The notes under the pieces: model-generated
The model's database searches: none
What the model saw: only the letters and a program-made list of their open reading frames with translations
What the model was told of the DNA's origin: nothing
Origin: Hexactinellida sp. DTS-2022
Taxonomy: Eukaryota; Porifera; Hexactinellida
Assembly (NCBI GenBank): GCA_028753945.1
Contig: JAPNXP010000008.1
Coordinates: forward strand, 2,604,001-2,668,000
Direction: 5' to 3'
DNA: 64,000 nucleotides
Shown: positions 1-12,649 of the stretch, one piece after another
Layout: each line of letters begins with the position of its first letter
How positions within the stretch are numbered: position 1 is the first letter of the stretch
Made by a program: the position numbers and the translations under genes

Positions 1-3000
1 CACATAATCTGTCGTTGTTATGAAATATATAATCTTTTTTTTCAATTGGAAAATAGAAGCCTACTCGATCTCACAAGTTGAAATCAATATAATTATTACA
101 AGTTGGAACAATGGAATTAGATTCAATATAATTATTACAAGTTGAAACAATGGAAATTGATTTAACAGTTTTACTGAATCTGAAGTGTGAGGAAATACAG
201 GAGATTGGTACCCCAATTAAGGCACAAATCTAGGCCAAATTGAACATTTTTGATTTGCTAAAAGGTGTAGAATTTAATTCTCTATCCGTACATGTAAAAT
301 TTATCAAGCTCACTATGAATTAGTTAATGCTATGAGCCATAATTAGTTGAAATAGGTGTTAAAATTATTTGATCAAAAATCGTAACCCCAGGTGCAAATT
401 AGACGGTCACTTCGATACTACATGCCAAATTTCAGCCCATAATGTAAACAGGTGTGGCCAGGGTACCGTCTACGGAGAAATAATAATAATAATAATAATA
501 ATAAAATCCAAAATTGCAGCCTGTGCCGACGCATGTTCATTTGGTGGCACTATATTTTGGTGGTGGTCTATTGATAGTGCCTCCAATGGAACATGCTGTC
601 GGCACAGGCTGCAATTTTGGATTTTTTTTTCACCAAGTCATCATCACTATAAAGGTGTTAAATTATTTCAGAAAGGTGTTTCAGAAGGCTACGACCCTTA
701 GAGTGGTGGAAGTTTCCATTTTGCTCACTTCGTTTCAAAGATATTCAAGTTTCAGTAGAATATAATAAGTGATGAATCAGCATTTTTTATGTGAGTGTTG
801 GGTCATCACCCAACTCCAACTAACCCATTTTAATAATATAATTCACAAAATTGTAAAAATACATTTTTTTGACGATGTCATCATCACCTCAAGGTGTCAA
901 GATCCACTTGTATAGGTGGTACGTGCCATAAGGACCAATTGATTCATTTAAAGTTTGTTTCTATCTTCTATCATTTCTGAGATTAATGAAATTTAGATAA
1001 TTAGTATAAATATTTAATTAATCTAAGATAATTTAACACCAATATTATTTACATCAAAATAAATTAAGTTCAATTATTTGCTATAATAATTAATTTAAAT
1101 TTAATTTCACTATCATATTTGAATTCAGCGCACTCGATACCCTAATAATCTAATTGGAACCGTTTCTCTAAGTTAAACACAGAGCGAATTAATTAGAATT
1201 AAATATCTCATGTATCCATTGTTCAAGAATATTCTGAGCAGAAATAAATATAATCACATAATCTGTTGTTGTTATGGAATGTAAAATCTTAGTTTTCAAT
1301 TAGAAAATAGAAGCCTACTCGATCTCACAAGTTGAATCAATGTAATTATCACAAGTTGAAACAATAGAATTCGATTTAACACTTCAATTGAACTGAAGTG
1401 TTAGTATACAAAGGAAACTTGCAACTCAATTGTGGCACAAACGAAACTCAATTTAAAAATTCGTGCACTGTGAAAAGGTGTAGAATTTAATTCTCTATCG
1501 AATGCATATAAATTAAATATTTGTGCACTATTTATTGTTCTTTTTCTAATATTAAACAGGTGCAAAAATGTGTCCAAAAAAATGTAGTAAAAAATCGTGA
1601 CCCCAGGTGCACATCTGTAACCCATGAGACACCTGTCCTGAAATTTTGGGTTCTTAGTTAATTAAACTCTGTTCAGTGGACGATCTACGGACCAAAAATA
1701 ATAAAAATCCAAAATTGCAGCCTGTGCCGACGCATGTTCCTTCGGTGGCACTATATTTTGATGGTGGTTGATTGATAGTGCCTCCAAAGGAACATGCTGT
1801 CGGCACAGCCTGCAATTTTGGATTTTTTTTTGCCATGTCATCATCACTATGAAGGTGTTAAAGGATTTCAAAAAGGTGTTTCAGAAGGCTACGACCCTTA
1901 GAGTGGTGGAAGTTTCCATTTAGCTCACTTCATTTGAGAGATATTCAAGTTTCAGTAGAATATAATAGCTGATGACTCAGCATTTTTTATGTGAGTGTTG
2001 GGTCATCACCCAACATCAACTAACCCATTATAAATATCGAATTAACAAAATTGTAAAAACACATTTTTTTAACGATGTCATCATCACCTCAAGGTGTCAA
2101 TACCCACTTGTATAGGTGGCACGTACCATAAGGACCAATTGATAAATTGGAAGTTTGTTTCTATCTTGTATCATTTCTGAGATTAATGAAATTTAGATAA
2201 TTAGTATAAATATTTAATTAATCTAAGATAATTTAACACCAATATTATTTACATCAAAATAAATTAAGTTCAATTATTTGCTATAATAATTAATTTAAAT
2301 TTAATTTCACTATCATATTTGAATTCAGCGCACTCGATACCCTAATAATCTAATTGGAACCGTTTCTCTAAGTTAAACACAGAGCGAATTAATTAGAATT
2401 AAATATCTCATGTATCCATTGTTCAAGAATATTCTGAGCAGAAATAAATATAATCACATAATCTGTTGTTGTTATGGAATGTAAAATCTTAGTTTTCAAT
2501 TAGAAAATAGAAGCCTACTCGATCTCACAAGTTGAATCAATGTAATTATCACAAGTTGAAACAATAGAATTCGATTTAACACTTCAATTGAACTGAAGTG
2601 TTAGTATACAAAGGAAACTTGCAACCCAATTGTGGCACAAACGAAACTCAATTTAAAAATTAGTGCACTGTGAAAAGGTGTAGAATTTAATTCTCTATCG
2701 AATGCATATAAATTAAATATTTGTGCACTATTTATTGTTCTTTTTCTAATATTAAACAGGTGCAAAAATGTGTCCAAAAAAATGTAGTAAAAAATCGTGA
2801 CCCCAGGTGCACATCTGTAACCCATGAGACACCTGTCCTGAAATTTTGGGTTCTTAGTTAATTAAACTCTGTTCAGTGGACGATCTACGGACCAAAAATA
2901 ATAATAACTAACCAAAGCACTAAGATTAGAACTGGGCCACTATACTATAGTATAGTCGGCACAGTAAAAATCCAAAATTGCAGCCTGTGCCGACGCATGT

Positions 3001-6000
3001 TCCTTTGGTGGCACTATATTTTGTTGGTTGTTTATTGATAGTGCCTCCAAAGGAACATGCTGTCGGCGCAGGCTGCAATTTTGGATTTTTTTTCGCCAAG
3101 TCATCAACGCCCAAGGTGTGAAGAAGCATTTGTTAATTGGTCCGAGTCACAAGGAACGGTAGATAAATTTGAAGTTTGTTTCTATCTTAAACCATCTTGT
3201 GTTTGATGCCATTCATTCATTATGTATTGATAATAAATTATATTATTAGTTATTTATATTAGCATTGTTATCCACGGTTGAGTTGAATTAAGTCAACAAA
3301 TTCCTTATATTATATTATTTAATTTAATCCATTGTATGGTAAATTAAATAGAAGCCAGCTGCAATTTATAAGTTAAATCAATTTAATTATCGCAAGTTGA
3401 ATCAATAGAGTAAGATTTAACAAGTTAAATCAATATAATTATTACAAGTTGAAACAATAGAATTAGATTTAACACTTTACTGAAATTGAAGCGTGAGTAA
3501 ACAAAGAAATTTCAACCCCCATTTATGGCAGAAATTGACCCCTTTATTGGAAAATTTCTTCTCCAATCAGGCGCAGAATTTTATGGCGAATCCAAATGTG
3601 AAATAAAATTTGGGGGTTTAGTAAAACAATTTTTGAGTTATGGACCAGACAAAATTTGAAAGGTGTTAAAGATGTCTCAAAAATTTCTTAATCAAAAATC
3701 GTAACCCCAGGTGCAAATTAGACGGTACCATCGCACCTACATGCCAAGTTTAAGCCCATCAACTATAAAGCTCTGGCCAGGGCACCGTCTACGGAGAAAA
3801 AATAAAAATTAAAAAATCCAAAATTGCAGCCTGTGCCGACGCATGTTCCTTTGGTGGCACTATATTTTGTTGGTTGTTTATTGATAGTGCCTCCAAAGAA
3901 CATGCTGTCGCCACAGGCTGCAATTTTGGATTTTTTCGCCATGTCATCATCACTATGAAGGTGTTAAATTATTTCAGAAAGGTGTTTCAGAAGGCAGCGA
4001 CCCTTAGAGTGGTGGAAGTTTCCATTTTGCTCACTTCGTTTCAAAGATATTCAAGTTTCAGTACAAAATAATAAGTGATGAGTCAGCATTTTTTATGTGC
4101 TTGTTGGGTGATCACCCAAAACCAACCGACCCATTTGAATTTTATAATTCACAAAATTGTGAAAACACATTTATTTTACGATGTCATAAACACCTCAAGG
4201 TGTCAAGACCCATTTGTAGAGGTGGTCCATCTTGTTTAATCTCTGAGATTTATCAAATTTGGCCAATTTGTCTAAATATTTAATTTATTTATTAATAATT
4301 TAACACCAATATTATGTACATCAAAATTAATTAAGTTCAATTATTTGCAATAATTATTAATCTAAATTGAATTTCACTATCATATTTGAATTCAGAGCAC
4401 TCGATAACCCCAATAATCTATTTGGAACCATCTCTATACGTTAAACACAGAGCGAATTAATTAGAATTAAATATGTCATGTATCCATTGTTCAAGAATAT
4501 TCTAAGCAGAAATAAATATAATCAAATAATCTGTCTTTGTTATGGATTGTAGAATCTTAGTTTTCAATTGGAAAATAGAAGCCTACTCGATCTCACAAGT
4601 TGAATCAATATAATAATCACAAGTTGAAACAATAGAATTAGATTTAACACTTTCAATTGATCTGAAGTGTTAGTAAACAAAGAAATTTCAACCCCCATTT
4701 ATGGCATGAATTACTAATTCTAAAAATTTGCATTTTTTTCCATCAGACGCAGAATTTTATCGTGAATCCAATAGTGAAAAAAATTGTGGCTTTAATATAA
4801 CATTTTTTGAGTTAAGAACCAGACAAATTTTGAAAGGTGTTAAAAATTTGTAAAAAATTTGTTAATAAAAAATCTTAACCCCAGGTGCACATCTGTAACC
4901 CATGAGACACCCATCCTAAAAATTTGGGCTTCTAGTTAACTAAACTCTGTTGTGTGTAGAGGATACGGACTAATAATAATAATAAAAATCCAAAATTGCA
5001 GCCTGTGCCGACGCATGTTCCTTTGGTGGCACTATATTTTGTTGGTGGTTTATTGATAGTGCCTCCAATGGAACATGCTGTCGGCACAGCTGCAATTTTG
5101 GATTTTTTTTTTTCGCCATGTCATCATCACTATGAAGGTGTTAAATTATTTCAGAAAGGTGTTTCAGAAGGCAACGACCCTTTAGAGTGGTGGAAGTTTC
5201 CATTCAGCTCACTTCATTAAAGAGATATTCAAGTTTCAGTAGAATATAATCTGTAATGACTCAGCATTTTTTAAGTGGGTGTTGGGGCATCAACCAACAT
5301 TAACTAACCCATTTTAAATATCGAATTAACAAAATTGTAAAAACACATTTTTTTAACGATGTCATCATCACCTCAAGGTGTCAAGACCCACTTGTATAGG
5401 TGGCACGTGTCATAAGGACCAATTGATTTATTGAAAGTTTGTTTCTATCTTCTATGATCTCTGAGATTTATGATATTTAATTAATTAGTATAAATAATTA
5501 TTAATATTATTTATAATATGACACCAATTTCAATGTCAACATACAATTATTAAGTTCAATTATTTTGTCATAAATAATTAATTAATTAATTTATCTATCA
5601 AATTTCAATTCCGCACACTCGATAACCTCTAATATACAAATTGGAAGCTTCTATATAAGTTAAATACAAACTGAATTATTTATAATTAATTACGTCAGTA
5701 TATTAACAGTGCAATTATATTCTCGCAGAAGTAAATATAATCACATAATATGTCGTTGTTATGAAATATATAATCTTAATTTTCAATTGCAAAATAGATG
5801 CCAGCTTGAATTCACAAGTTAAATCAATATAATTATAGCAAGTTGAATCACTAGAGTAGGATTTAACAAGTTAAATCAATATAATTATTACAAGTTGAAA
5901 CAATGGAATTAGATTTAACACTTTACTGAAATTGAAGTGTGAGTAAACAAAGAAATTTCAACCCCCATTTATGGCAGAATTTGACCCCTTTATTGGAAAA

Positions 6001-7590
6001 TTTATTCTCCCATCAGACGCAGAATTTTATGGCGAATCCAAATATGAAATAAATTTGGGGGGTTAGTAAAACATATTTTGAGTTATGGACCAGACAAATT
6101 TTGAAAGGTGTTAAAGATGTGTCCAAAATTTGTTAATCAAAAATCGTAACCCCAGGTGCAAATTAGACGGTCCCATCGCACCTACATGCAAAGTTTAAGC
6201 CCATCAACTATAAAGCTCTGGCCAGGGCACCGTCTACGGAGAAAAAATAATAATAAAGGCAGTGATTCTAATACTGGGCCACTATACTATAGTATAGTCG
6301 GCACAGTAAAAAAATCCAAAATTGCAGCCTGTGCCGACGCATGATCCTTTGGTGGCACTATATTTTGTTGTTGGTTTATTGATAGTGCCTCCAAAGGAAC
6401 ATGCTGTCGGCACAGGCTGCAATTTTGGATTTTTTTTTCGCCATGTCATCATCACTATGAAGGTGTTAAATTATTTCAGAAAGTTGTTTCAGAAGGCAAC
6501 GACCCTTTAGAGTGGTGGAAGTTTCCATTCAGCTCACTTCATTAAAGAGATATTCAAGTTTCAGTAGAATATAATCTGTAATGACTCAGCATTTTTTAAG
6601 TGGGTGTTGGGTCATCAACCAACATTAACTAACCCATTTTAAATATCGAATTAACAAAATTGTAAAAACACATTTTTTTAACGATGTCATCATCACCTCA
6701 AGGTGTCAAGACCCACTTGTATAGGTGGCACGTGTCATAAGGACCAATTGATATATTGAAAGTTTGTTTCTATCTTCTATGATCTCTGAGATTTATGATA
6801 TTTAATTAATTAGTATAAATAATTATTAATATTATTTATAATATGACACCAATTTCAATGTCAACATACAATTATTAAGTTCAATTATTTTGTCATAAAT
6901 AATTAATTAATTTATTTATCTATCAAATTTCAATTCCGCACACTCGATAACCTCTAATATACAAATTGGAAGCTTCTATATAAGTTAAATACAAACTGAA
7001 TTATTTATAATTAATTACGTCAGTATATTAACAGTGCAATTATATTCTCGCAGAAGTAAATATAATCACATAATATGTCGTTGTTATGAAATATATAATC
7101 TTAATTTTCAATTGCAAAATAGAAGCCAGCTTGAATTCACAAGTTAAATCAATATAATTATAGCAAGTTGAATCACTAGAGTAGGATTTAACAAGTTAAA
7201 TCAATATAATTATTACAAGTTGAAACAATGGAATTAGATTTAACACTTTATTGAAATTGAAGTGTGAGTAAACAAAGAAATTTCAACCCCCATTTATGGC
7301 AGAAATTGACCCCTTTATTGAAATATTTTTTCTCCCATCAGACACAGAATTTTATGGCGAATCCAAATGTGAAATAAAATTTGGGGGTTTAGTAAAACAA
7401 TTTTCAAGTTATAGACCAGACAAATTTTGAAAGGTGTTAAAAATGTGTCCAAAATTTGTTAATCAAAAATCGTAACCCCAGGTGCAAATTAGACGGTCCC
7501 ATCGCACCTACATGCCAAGTTTAAGCCCATCAACAATTAAGCTCTGGCCAGGGCACCGTCTACGGAGAAAAAATAATAAAAATAATAATA
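1..7590. repeat. Tandem array of units of about 1.2-1.3 kb with internal palindromes
   Basis: The same block recurs six to seven times. Landmark 'ataatctgtcgttgttatg' or a close variant is near 5, 1258, 2458, 4527, 5747 and 7070. Bases 1021-1440 and 2221-2640 look identical at a 1200-base offset, so some duplication is recent. Each unit carries a near-perfect palindrome (about 508-626, 1707-1830, 2969-3090, 3819-3936, 4986-5104, 6315-6432) with arms reading CAAAATTGCAGCCTGTGCCG and its complement around GGTGGCACTAT. A second short inverted repeat (GACGGT..ACCGTC) precedes it. One unit (about 2.45-3.34 kb) is shortened. Open frames here follow the palindromes and are not genes. I infer a satellite derived from a foldback-type transposon. 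Confidence 0.85.
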
Positions 7591-7593
7591 ATA

Positions 7594-8231
7594 TTAAAGG
7601 CAGTAAGATTAGAACTGGGCCACTATACTATAGTATAGTCGGCACAGTAATAATAAAGGCAGTGATTCCAATACTGGGCCACTATACTATAGTATAGTCG
7701 GCACAGTAATAAATGCAGTGATTCCAATACTGGGCCACTATACTATAGTATAGTCGGCACAGTAAAAATAAAAATAAAGGCAGTGATTCCAATACTGGGC
7801 CACTATACTATAGTATAGTCGGCACAGTAAAAATAATAAAAATAATAAAGGCAGTGATTCCAATACTGGGCCACTATACTATAGTATAGTCGGCACAGTA
7901 ATAATAAAAATAATAAAGGCAGTGATTCCAATACTGGGCCACTATACTATAGTATAGTCGGCACAGTAATAATAATAACCAAGGCACTAAGACCAATACT
8001 GGGCCACTATACTATAGTATAGTCGGCACAATAATAATAATAATAAAGGCATTGATTCCAATACTGGGCCACTATACTATAGTATAGTCGGCACAGTAAT
8101 AAAGGCAGTGATTCCAATACAGGGCCACTATACTATAGTATAGTCGGCACAGTAATAATAATAAAAATATTAAAGGCAATAAGATTAGAACTGGGCCACT
8201 ATACATACTATAGTATAGTCGGTACAGTAAT
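7594..8231. repeat. Palindromic tandem array, about ten units of about 65 bases
   Basis: About ten units of the form 'aaaggcagtgattccaatac' followed by a GGGCCAC - CTATACTATAGTATAG - TCGGCACAGT core, separated by (AAT)n spacers of varying length. The core is a perfect 16-base palindrome; the last unit (about 8200) carries a 4-base expansion. Single copies sit inside the larger units at about 2925-2967 and 6255-6306, just before the long palindrome. The short array therefore looks like amplification of a fragment of the large unit. Confidence 0.85.
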
Positions 8232-8637
8232 ATATATTTCCTATTTCGAGGATAGGAGTGAGGAAAACCTAACTATCTTCCTTAGCTTGTATTCTATTTA
8301 CCCTCTTTATTATCTATCAATTAAAACAAAGTTTAACTCTCTAGCTCATATACATTCCAACTTCCAAGTTACAGTCAGGTATGTGAATATGGAACTAAAT
8401 GAAGTGTCATTATATTTAACATTAATTGAGATTTTATTATAAACAAGTTATAACAGAAATTTGGGTAGTTATCAATGCGATGTTAATGCTATTATTATTA
8501 GTACTAACTAGTAGCACGGGGGCGACAGAGAGCTTCTATTTATTACGTGATTGCTTTCAACATTGCAGGAATGACTAATCGGAATTTTTGAGATATTTAT
8601 AAGAACCTAATATTTAAAAAACTTGCTATGTTGAAAG
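8232..8637. other. No recognisable feature
   Basis: AT-rich sequence after the palindromic array. I see no coding stretch, repeat or terminal inverted repeat. Confidence 0.5.
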
Positions 8638-8709
8638 TTAGGCCGACCCGAATCGTGGTGTAACTCAAAAAATAATATTGGTGCAAATTTTACACCAAGA
8701 TCGGCCTTA
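8638..8709. repeat. Short hairpin repeat
   Basis: TTAGGCCGACC..GTGGTGTAA is followed within about 70 bases by TTACACCAAGATCGGCCTTAA, its imperfect inverse. It could be a minimal MITE; no target duplication was found. Confidence 0.4.
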
Positions 8710-9147
8710 AAAAATCCCTAGATTTACGTTACAGTATATATACATATTTCCAATAATTTACAGGGATACGCGGATAGGCTAAATGTTTCGAATGGGTACG
8801 CGCGGTTGGGAAACCTTGATATACCGTATTTCCCCGAATAAGCGCCGGGTCATTAAAAATGAAATTGGTATTATAAAATTTATACACATTAGTGACCACT
8901 GTAATATAATCCCATAGATTTTGACAACTTCGGTAGGTATGTTGCAGTGTATATGCACTTTTGGTGTACATGCATGTACACTAGTGCACATGCATGTACA
9001 CTGATAAGTTGGTGTACATGCATGTACACCGGTGTATTTGCACTTTATGAACTATATTGGCTACAAGTGTATATACACCAGTGTATACGCACTTTTATCC
9101 ATTTTTAATGTCAATGGGTGCTTAGGAATTTAAACTAATACGTATAT

Positions 9148-9284
9148 GTTGCAGTTTATGGACGTGCCTGGTGTACACGCGTGCACACTTGTGTTCCGCG
9201 TGCACACCAGAAGAAAGTCCTGGCGTGCACGCGGGTACACCAGTGTGCACGGGGATACACCAGGCACGTCCATAAACTGTAACA
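9148..9284. repeat. Palindromic insert, copy 1
   Basis: TGTTGCAGTTTATGGACGTG runs to CACGTCCATAAACTGTAACA. The interior is alternating purine-pyrimidine (GTGTACACGCGTGCACAC-type). It is nearly identical to 10386-10524. Open frames across it are products of the repeat, not genes. Confidence 0.75.
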
Positions 9285-9624
9285 TATATTGTGAATTCCT
9301 GTGTATCTAAGTTATGATATAACATTGATTCTGAAATTGTACATATATTCCCTCGATGTAATATAGCTAGTATTATACATACGTATGTCATGATTATGAC
9401 ATACGGCGCGGGTAAATTACTTTGATAAAATTGCAATCGATTTATTAGATTTTCACACATGCAATTGTAGGATGCATTGCTGGGAATATAATTAGAAATA
9501 ACTTCAAAGAATTTGTGTTTATTGAAATGCTTTGTATGATAATAATTGTATCTTATCAATTAGAATCAAATGTTATAAAGTCGAAACCGGTTTTTTCAAA
9601 ACAATTTATTTCATGCAAATAAAG

Positions 9625-10037
9625 CAGGGTTGATAAAAATCATGATTTTTTTAAAAAAATCAAAAAAATCCGATTTTTTTGATTTAAATCAGATTTTTTG
9701 ATTTAAATCAGAATTTTGATTTTAATTGTTTTTTTTTGCAATCTATATCACACTGGCGTATATTATTTGGCTAATAGATTAATTACATTGTTAATGACTC
9801 ATTATCAATGTAATTTGACTCATTATCAATGTATTTTCTTTTCTTTTCGCAAAAAACAATAGACATAAATAATCTGATTTAAATCAAAAAAGTCCGACTT
9901 TTTTGATTTAAATCAGACTTCTTTGATTAAAATCAGATTTTTGATTAAAATCATGATTTTTATTAATAAAAATCATTGATTTAAATCATGATTTAAATCA
10001 ATGATTTAAATCACTTGATTTAAATCAAACAACCCTG
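9625..10037. mobile_element. hAT-type MITE (CAGGGTTG ends), ATTTAAAT-rich
   Basis: Ends are CAGGGTTG and CAACCCTG, flanked by the exact 8-base duplication AAATAAAG (9617-9624 and 10038-10045). The interior is repeated palindromic 'tgatttaaatca' motifs. The 8-base duplication and CAGGG end indicate hAT mobilisation. Confidence 0.88.
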
Positions 10038-10385
10038 AAATAAAGTAAAAAAATCCGATAGTTAGAATAAACCGTTTGAAGATGAAACAAAATTGGAATT
10101 TCCTACACATTTAGAATAATTTGAAAACGATTAGTTACAAAAAACTGGGATTAGAAAAACCTGTTTCGACTGAATCATAACTAGATAGATACACAGGAAT
10201 TCACAATACTTAATTAAATTTAATAAGCACCCATTTACATAAAAAATGGATTAAAGTGCGTATACACTTGTAGCCAATATAGTCCATAAAGTGCATATAC
10301 ACCGGTGTACATGCATGCACACCAACTTATCAGTGTACATGCATTTGCACTGGTGTACATGCATGTACACCAAAAGTGCATATCA

Positions 10386-10524
10386 TGTTGCAGTTTATGG
10401 ACGTGCCTGGTGTACACGCGTGCACACTGGTGTATCCGCGTGCACACCAGAATAAAGTCCTGGCGTGCACGCGGGTACACCAGTGTGCACGGGGATACAC
10501 CAGGGACGTCCATAAACTGTAACA
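10386..10524. repeat. Palindromic insert, copy 2
   Basis: Same element as 9148-9284 in the same orientation, sitting in the opposite arm of the surrounding inverted repeat. It differs at only a few positions, so one copy may have arisen from the other by duplication or conversion. Confidence 0.75.
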
Positions 10525-11034
10525 TACACTGCAAAAGGTAAACTGTTGGTGGAATCCATTAGAACCGACCTAAATATTATATTCTCGATTTTTCACAAAT
10601 ATTTCAACTATAATTTTGGCACGCGAAAACAATAAGCGCCGGGGCCCTTATTCGGGGAAATACGGTATGTCATACCTAACTGTCGTTTGCGTTGTTTCAC
10701 TAATTCGAATATGACTTTACTATCACTGTGGTGAATTAATTACACGCTTCTAACTTATTACAGTTCAGCCGTGTCCGTGTATCATATTTCTTAACGTGAA
10801 TATGGATCATATATCAAATTATCGTTCATAAACTAATTTCCATAGCTTCTTTTATACAAATTGGCAATAATATCCATATGTAGTAACGATTCACAAATGC
10901 ACAATAAATACATAGCGTAAAGATTAAATCATTTTAAACCAGTCACAATTTTTTGTCAATATAGTTCTAAAAGCTATTGTGCCAAATCGTGAGCACTGGA
11001 CAGACAATATTACAATGTTAGGAATAAAACATAC

Positions 11035-11414
11035 TTGTTCACCAAGTGTTGGATCTTCTAACAAAGTAAATAGGCACTTCAAACCAGAAATAGAAAATTC
11101 CTTTCTGAGCTCTTCAAGAACTTCTCCGAAGTCAATATTAGTATGCACTTTGGTGGCATTTTTCACGGGATTCATATAAGACTTGAGAATTACCCTAGAT
11201 TTTGTATTTTGTTTACTTGGATTGCTGTAGTTTTCAAAAGAAGTAATTTTACTATTATTACTAGACAGCTTATTGTTAGTTTGACCAATAGATCGTTTGG
11301 CAATATAATCAGGGTTTAAATTTGTCTGTACAGATAACTGGTCACTTGTTACTTCAACATTTCCAAATCCTCGAAAATGCTTATGATGGCGATGGCGATG
11401 GCTCATTAATATAT
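11035..11414 (-). CDS. Candidate host-gene exon (internal), unidentified protein
   Basis: Minus-strand exon of 380 bases. On the coding strand it is preceded by a good acceptor (TTTATTTACCTAG) and followed by a strong donor (CAA|GTATGT). It is read in the frame of MSHRHRHHKHFRGFGNVEV.., is histidine-rich near the start and serine/asparagine-rich in the middle, and ends in an acidic, helix-like stretch with GEVLEELRKEFSISGLKC. The phase fits the exon at 11,475-11,588 across an intron of 60 bases. The codon after the donor would open a run of low-quality sequence, which supports splicing. I do not recognise the family. It does not resemble any transposase, and no terminal repeats surround it, so a host gene is the best guess. 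Confidence 0.5.
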
Positions 11415-11474
11415 CTAGGTAAATAAATAAAAACTCAAAAAGTATAAGTTAATCGAATATTATAGTACTCTCAC

Positions 11475-11588
11475 CAATGCGAACATCGAATCGGCCAGAA
11501 ATAGGCATAAAATCCTTCATTGGCTTTCTATCATCCCAAACTTTCCTAAGGCTAAATGTCCCCGGGTAGTAGAATAAATCGATTGGTT
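11475..11588 (-). CDS. Candidate host-gene exon (upstream), unidentified protein
   Basis: Minus-strand stretch upstream of the exon above. It codes for PIDLFYYPGTFSLRKVWDD.., then KPMKDFMPISGRFDVRI, and ends in a consensus donor (ATTG|GTGAGAG). Joining to the next exon gives a continuous frame (..DVRI-D-ILMSHRH). The 5' border is uncertain: CGTAG at 11,589-11,593 is a usable acceptor, while an earlier pyrimidine-rich TTTTTTTTCAG would include an in-frame stop. No exon further 5' was found before about 12.1 kb. The motif FYYPGTFSLRK looks conserved in character, but I cannot assign it. Confidence 0.45.
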
Positions 11589-11599
11589 CTACGGCCCCA

Positions 11600-12148
11600 T
11601 GTATGTTTAGCTTAATGTATTAGCTATCTACTGAAAAAAAAGAAATCGATTCTAGCCCCAATACTTTTCTCAATGTAGCACAGTTTGTGAAATTGGAAAT
11701 AATATATAATTGTAACGCGATTAATCTATAACAGTGAATTAAACAATTTAAATCAAGTTCCAGTCATATGGCTTGTTAGCAAGTTAGTTCAACTATGTAG
11801 AATACATATATATATACATAGATCTAGGGACCGAATTTTTCAGAATGTTGATATCAACTTTCAATTCAATGAAAAGGGAATGACTTGGCAAAATTTTGGA
11901 GAAAATGATGATTTTCAAAAAAATCTGCTAAGTCACGCATAAAATTTCATTTTATGCGTGCACTAAATCCTATTTAATTTAAAAATAGAAATATACAGTA
12001 CAATCTCATTAGTACGAACACGAATAATGCGAATTTCCGGTTATATTAACACATGTTGACCAATTTGTTATCATGAAGTGTAAATAGACAAGGGCAAAAT
12101 AGCTGGAATAGAAGACACGAAAAGTGATTATTTGATTTATACAGTAAA
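11600..12148. other. Noncoding, mostly featureless
   Basis: AT-rich intergenic sequence. A possible single mariner-type end (ACAGTACAATCTCATTAGTA, about 11,997) has no partner that I can find. Confidence 0.4.
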
Positions 12149-12220
12149 TGTTGCAGTGTAAACGCGTACCCGGTGTGAACGCGTACCTATTGATTTATAT
12201 AACTTGTGGGTTAATTATAT
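12149..12220. repeat. Inverted repeat arm A (left), short form
   Basis: TGTTGCAGTGTAAACGCGTA..CTTGTGGGTTAATTATAT is the inverse of 16,123-16,352. There the central GGTGTGAACGCG motif is expanded into a minisatellite; here it is contracted to two units. The pair brackets the integrase-bearing region but may be two independent MITE insertions. Confidence 0.65.
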
Positions 12221-12264
12221 TTGGTGTAATTCTTTCGTCATTAACAATTAGTTGAAACGAATTA

Positions 12265-12407
12265 CAGCTGCGTCGTACGACTCGGAAAGTCTCTGGCCAA
12301 ACAGATAAAGTGGTCCGAACAAAACTGAACCTTTCTATATATTTAGTTACACCAATGTAAACTGTCTGTCAATGGGCCGACCAGTCGGACCGCGTGCTAC
12401 GCCTATG
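12265..12407. repeat. hAT-like MITE, copy 1 (inverse of 15,376-15,517)
   Basis: Ends CAGCTGCGTCGTACGACTC and GGACCGCGTGCTACGCCTATG are imperfect inverted repeats of the CATAGGCGTAGCACG type. A related, inverted copy lies at 15,376-15,517. I found no clear 8-base duplication. Confidence 0.55.
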
Positions 12408-12649
12408 AATTGAAACTTTAATCAATACTTGTAATTAAAAAATCTAGATAAATGGATATTGTCATCTTAAATTTATTTCATCTTTTTTGCACTGTATATG
12501 TTGTTGACAGTTATGTTAAAGTCACGTAGCTTTCATCTGGTGTATTAACAATAAAAAGTGCATAAATAGCCTTAATAGTTATAAAGGAATAATTATTGCC
12601 AGCGTAGATTAGGACCTGCCTTCTAAGTTAACTGACATGTCCAGAGTTG

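Larger units (their letters stand above)
8824..10665. mobile_element. TA-flanked nonautonomous DNA transposon (CCGTATTTCCCCG ends)
   Basis: The left end CCGTATTTCCCCGAATAAGC matches the inverse of the right end (..TTATTCGGGGAAATACGG), and both ends are bordered by TA, as for Tc1/mariner/pogo elements. Inside are inverted minisatellite arms (8930-9120 and 10210-10380) made of GTGTACATGCATGTACAC-like units, two copies of a palindromic insert of about 138 bases, and a hAT MITE. No transposase gene is visible. Superfamily is inferred from ends and TA only. Confidence 0.7.

Noticed and set aside
369-6510. Numerous short reading frames on both strands of the 1.2-kb array
   Set aside because: They recur with the repeat unit, cross the palindromes and appear on both strands with related sequence; no domain is recognisable.
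7594-8231. Regularly spaced palindromic repeats that look like a CRISPR array
   Set aside because: Spacers are near-identical AAT-rich linkers of varying length, no cas genes are present, and the context is eukaryotic. It is a tandem satellite.
9122-10541. Frames of 78-145 codons rich in VYTR/HVH
   Set aside because: They are translations of the GTGTACACGCG minisatellite and its inverse copy.
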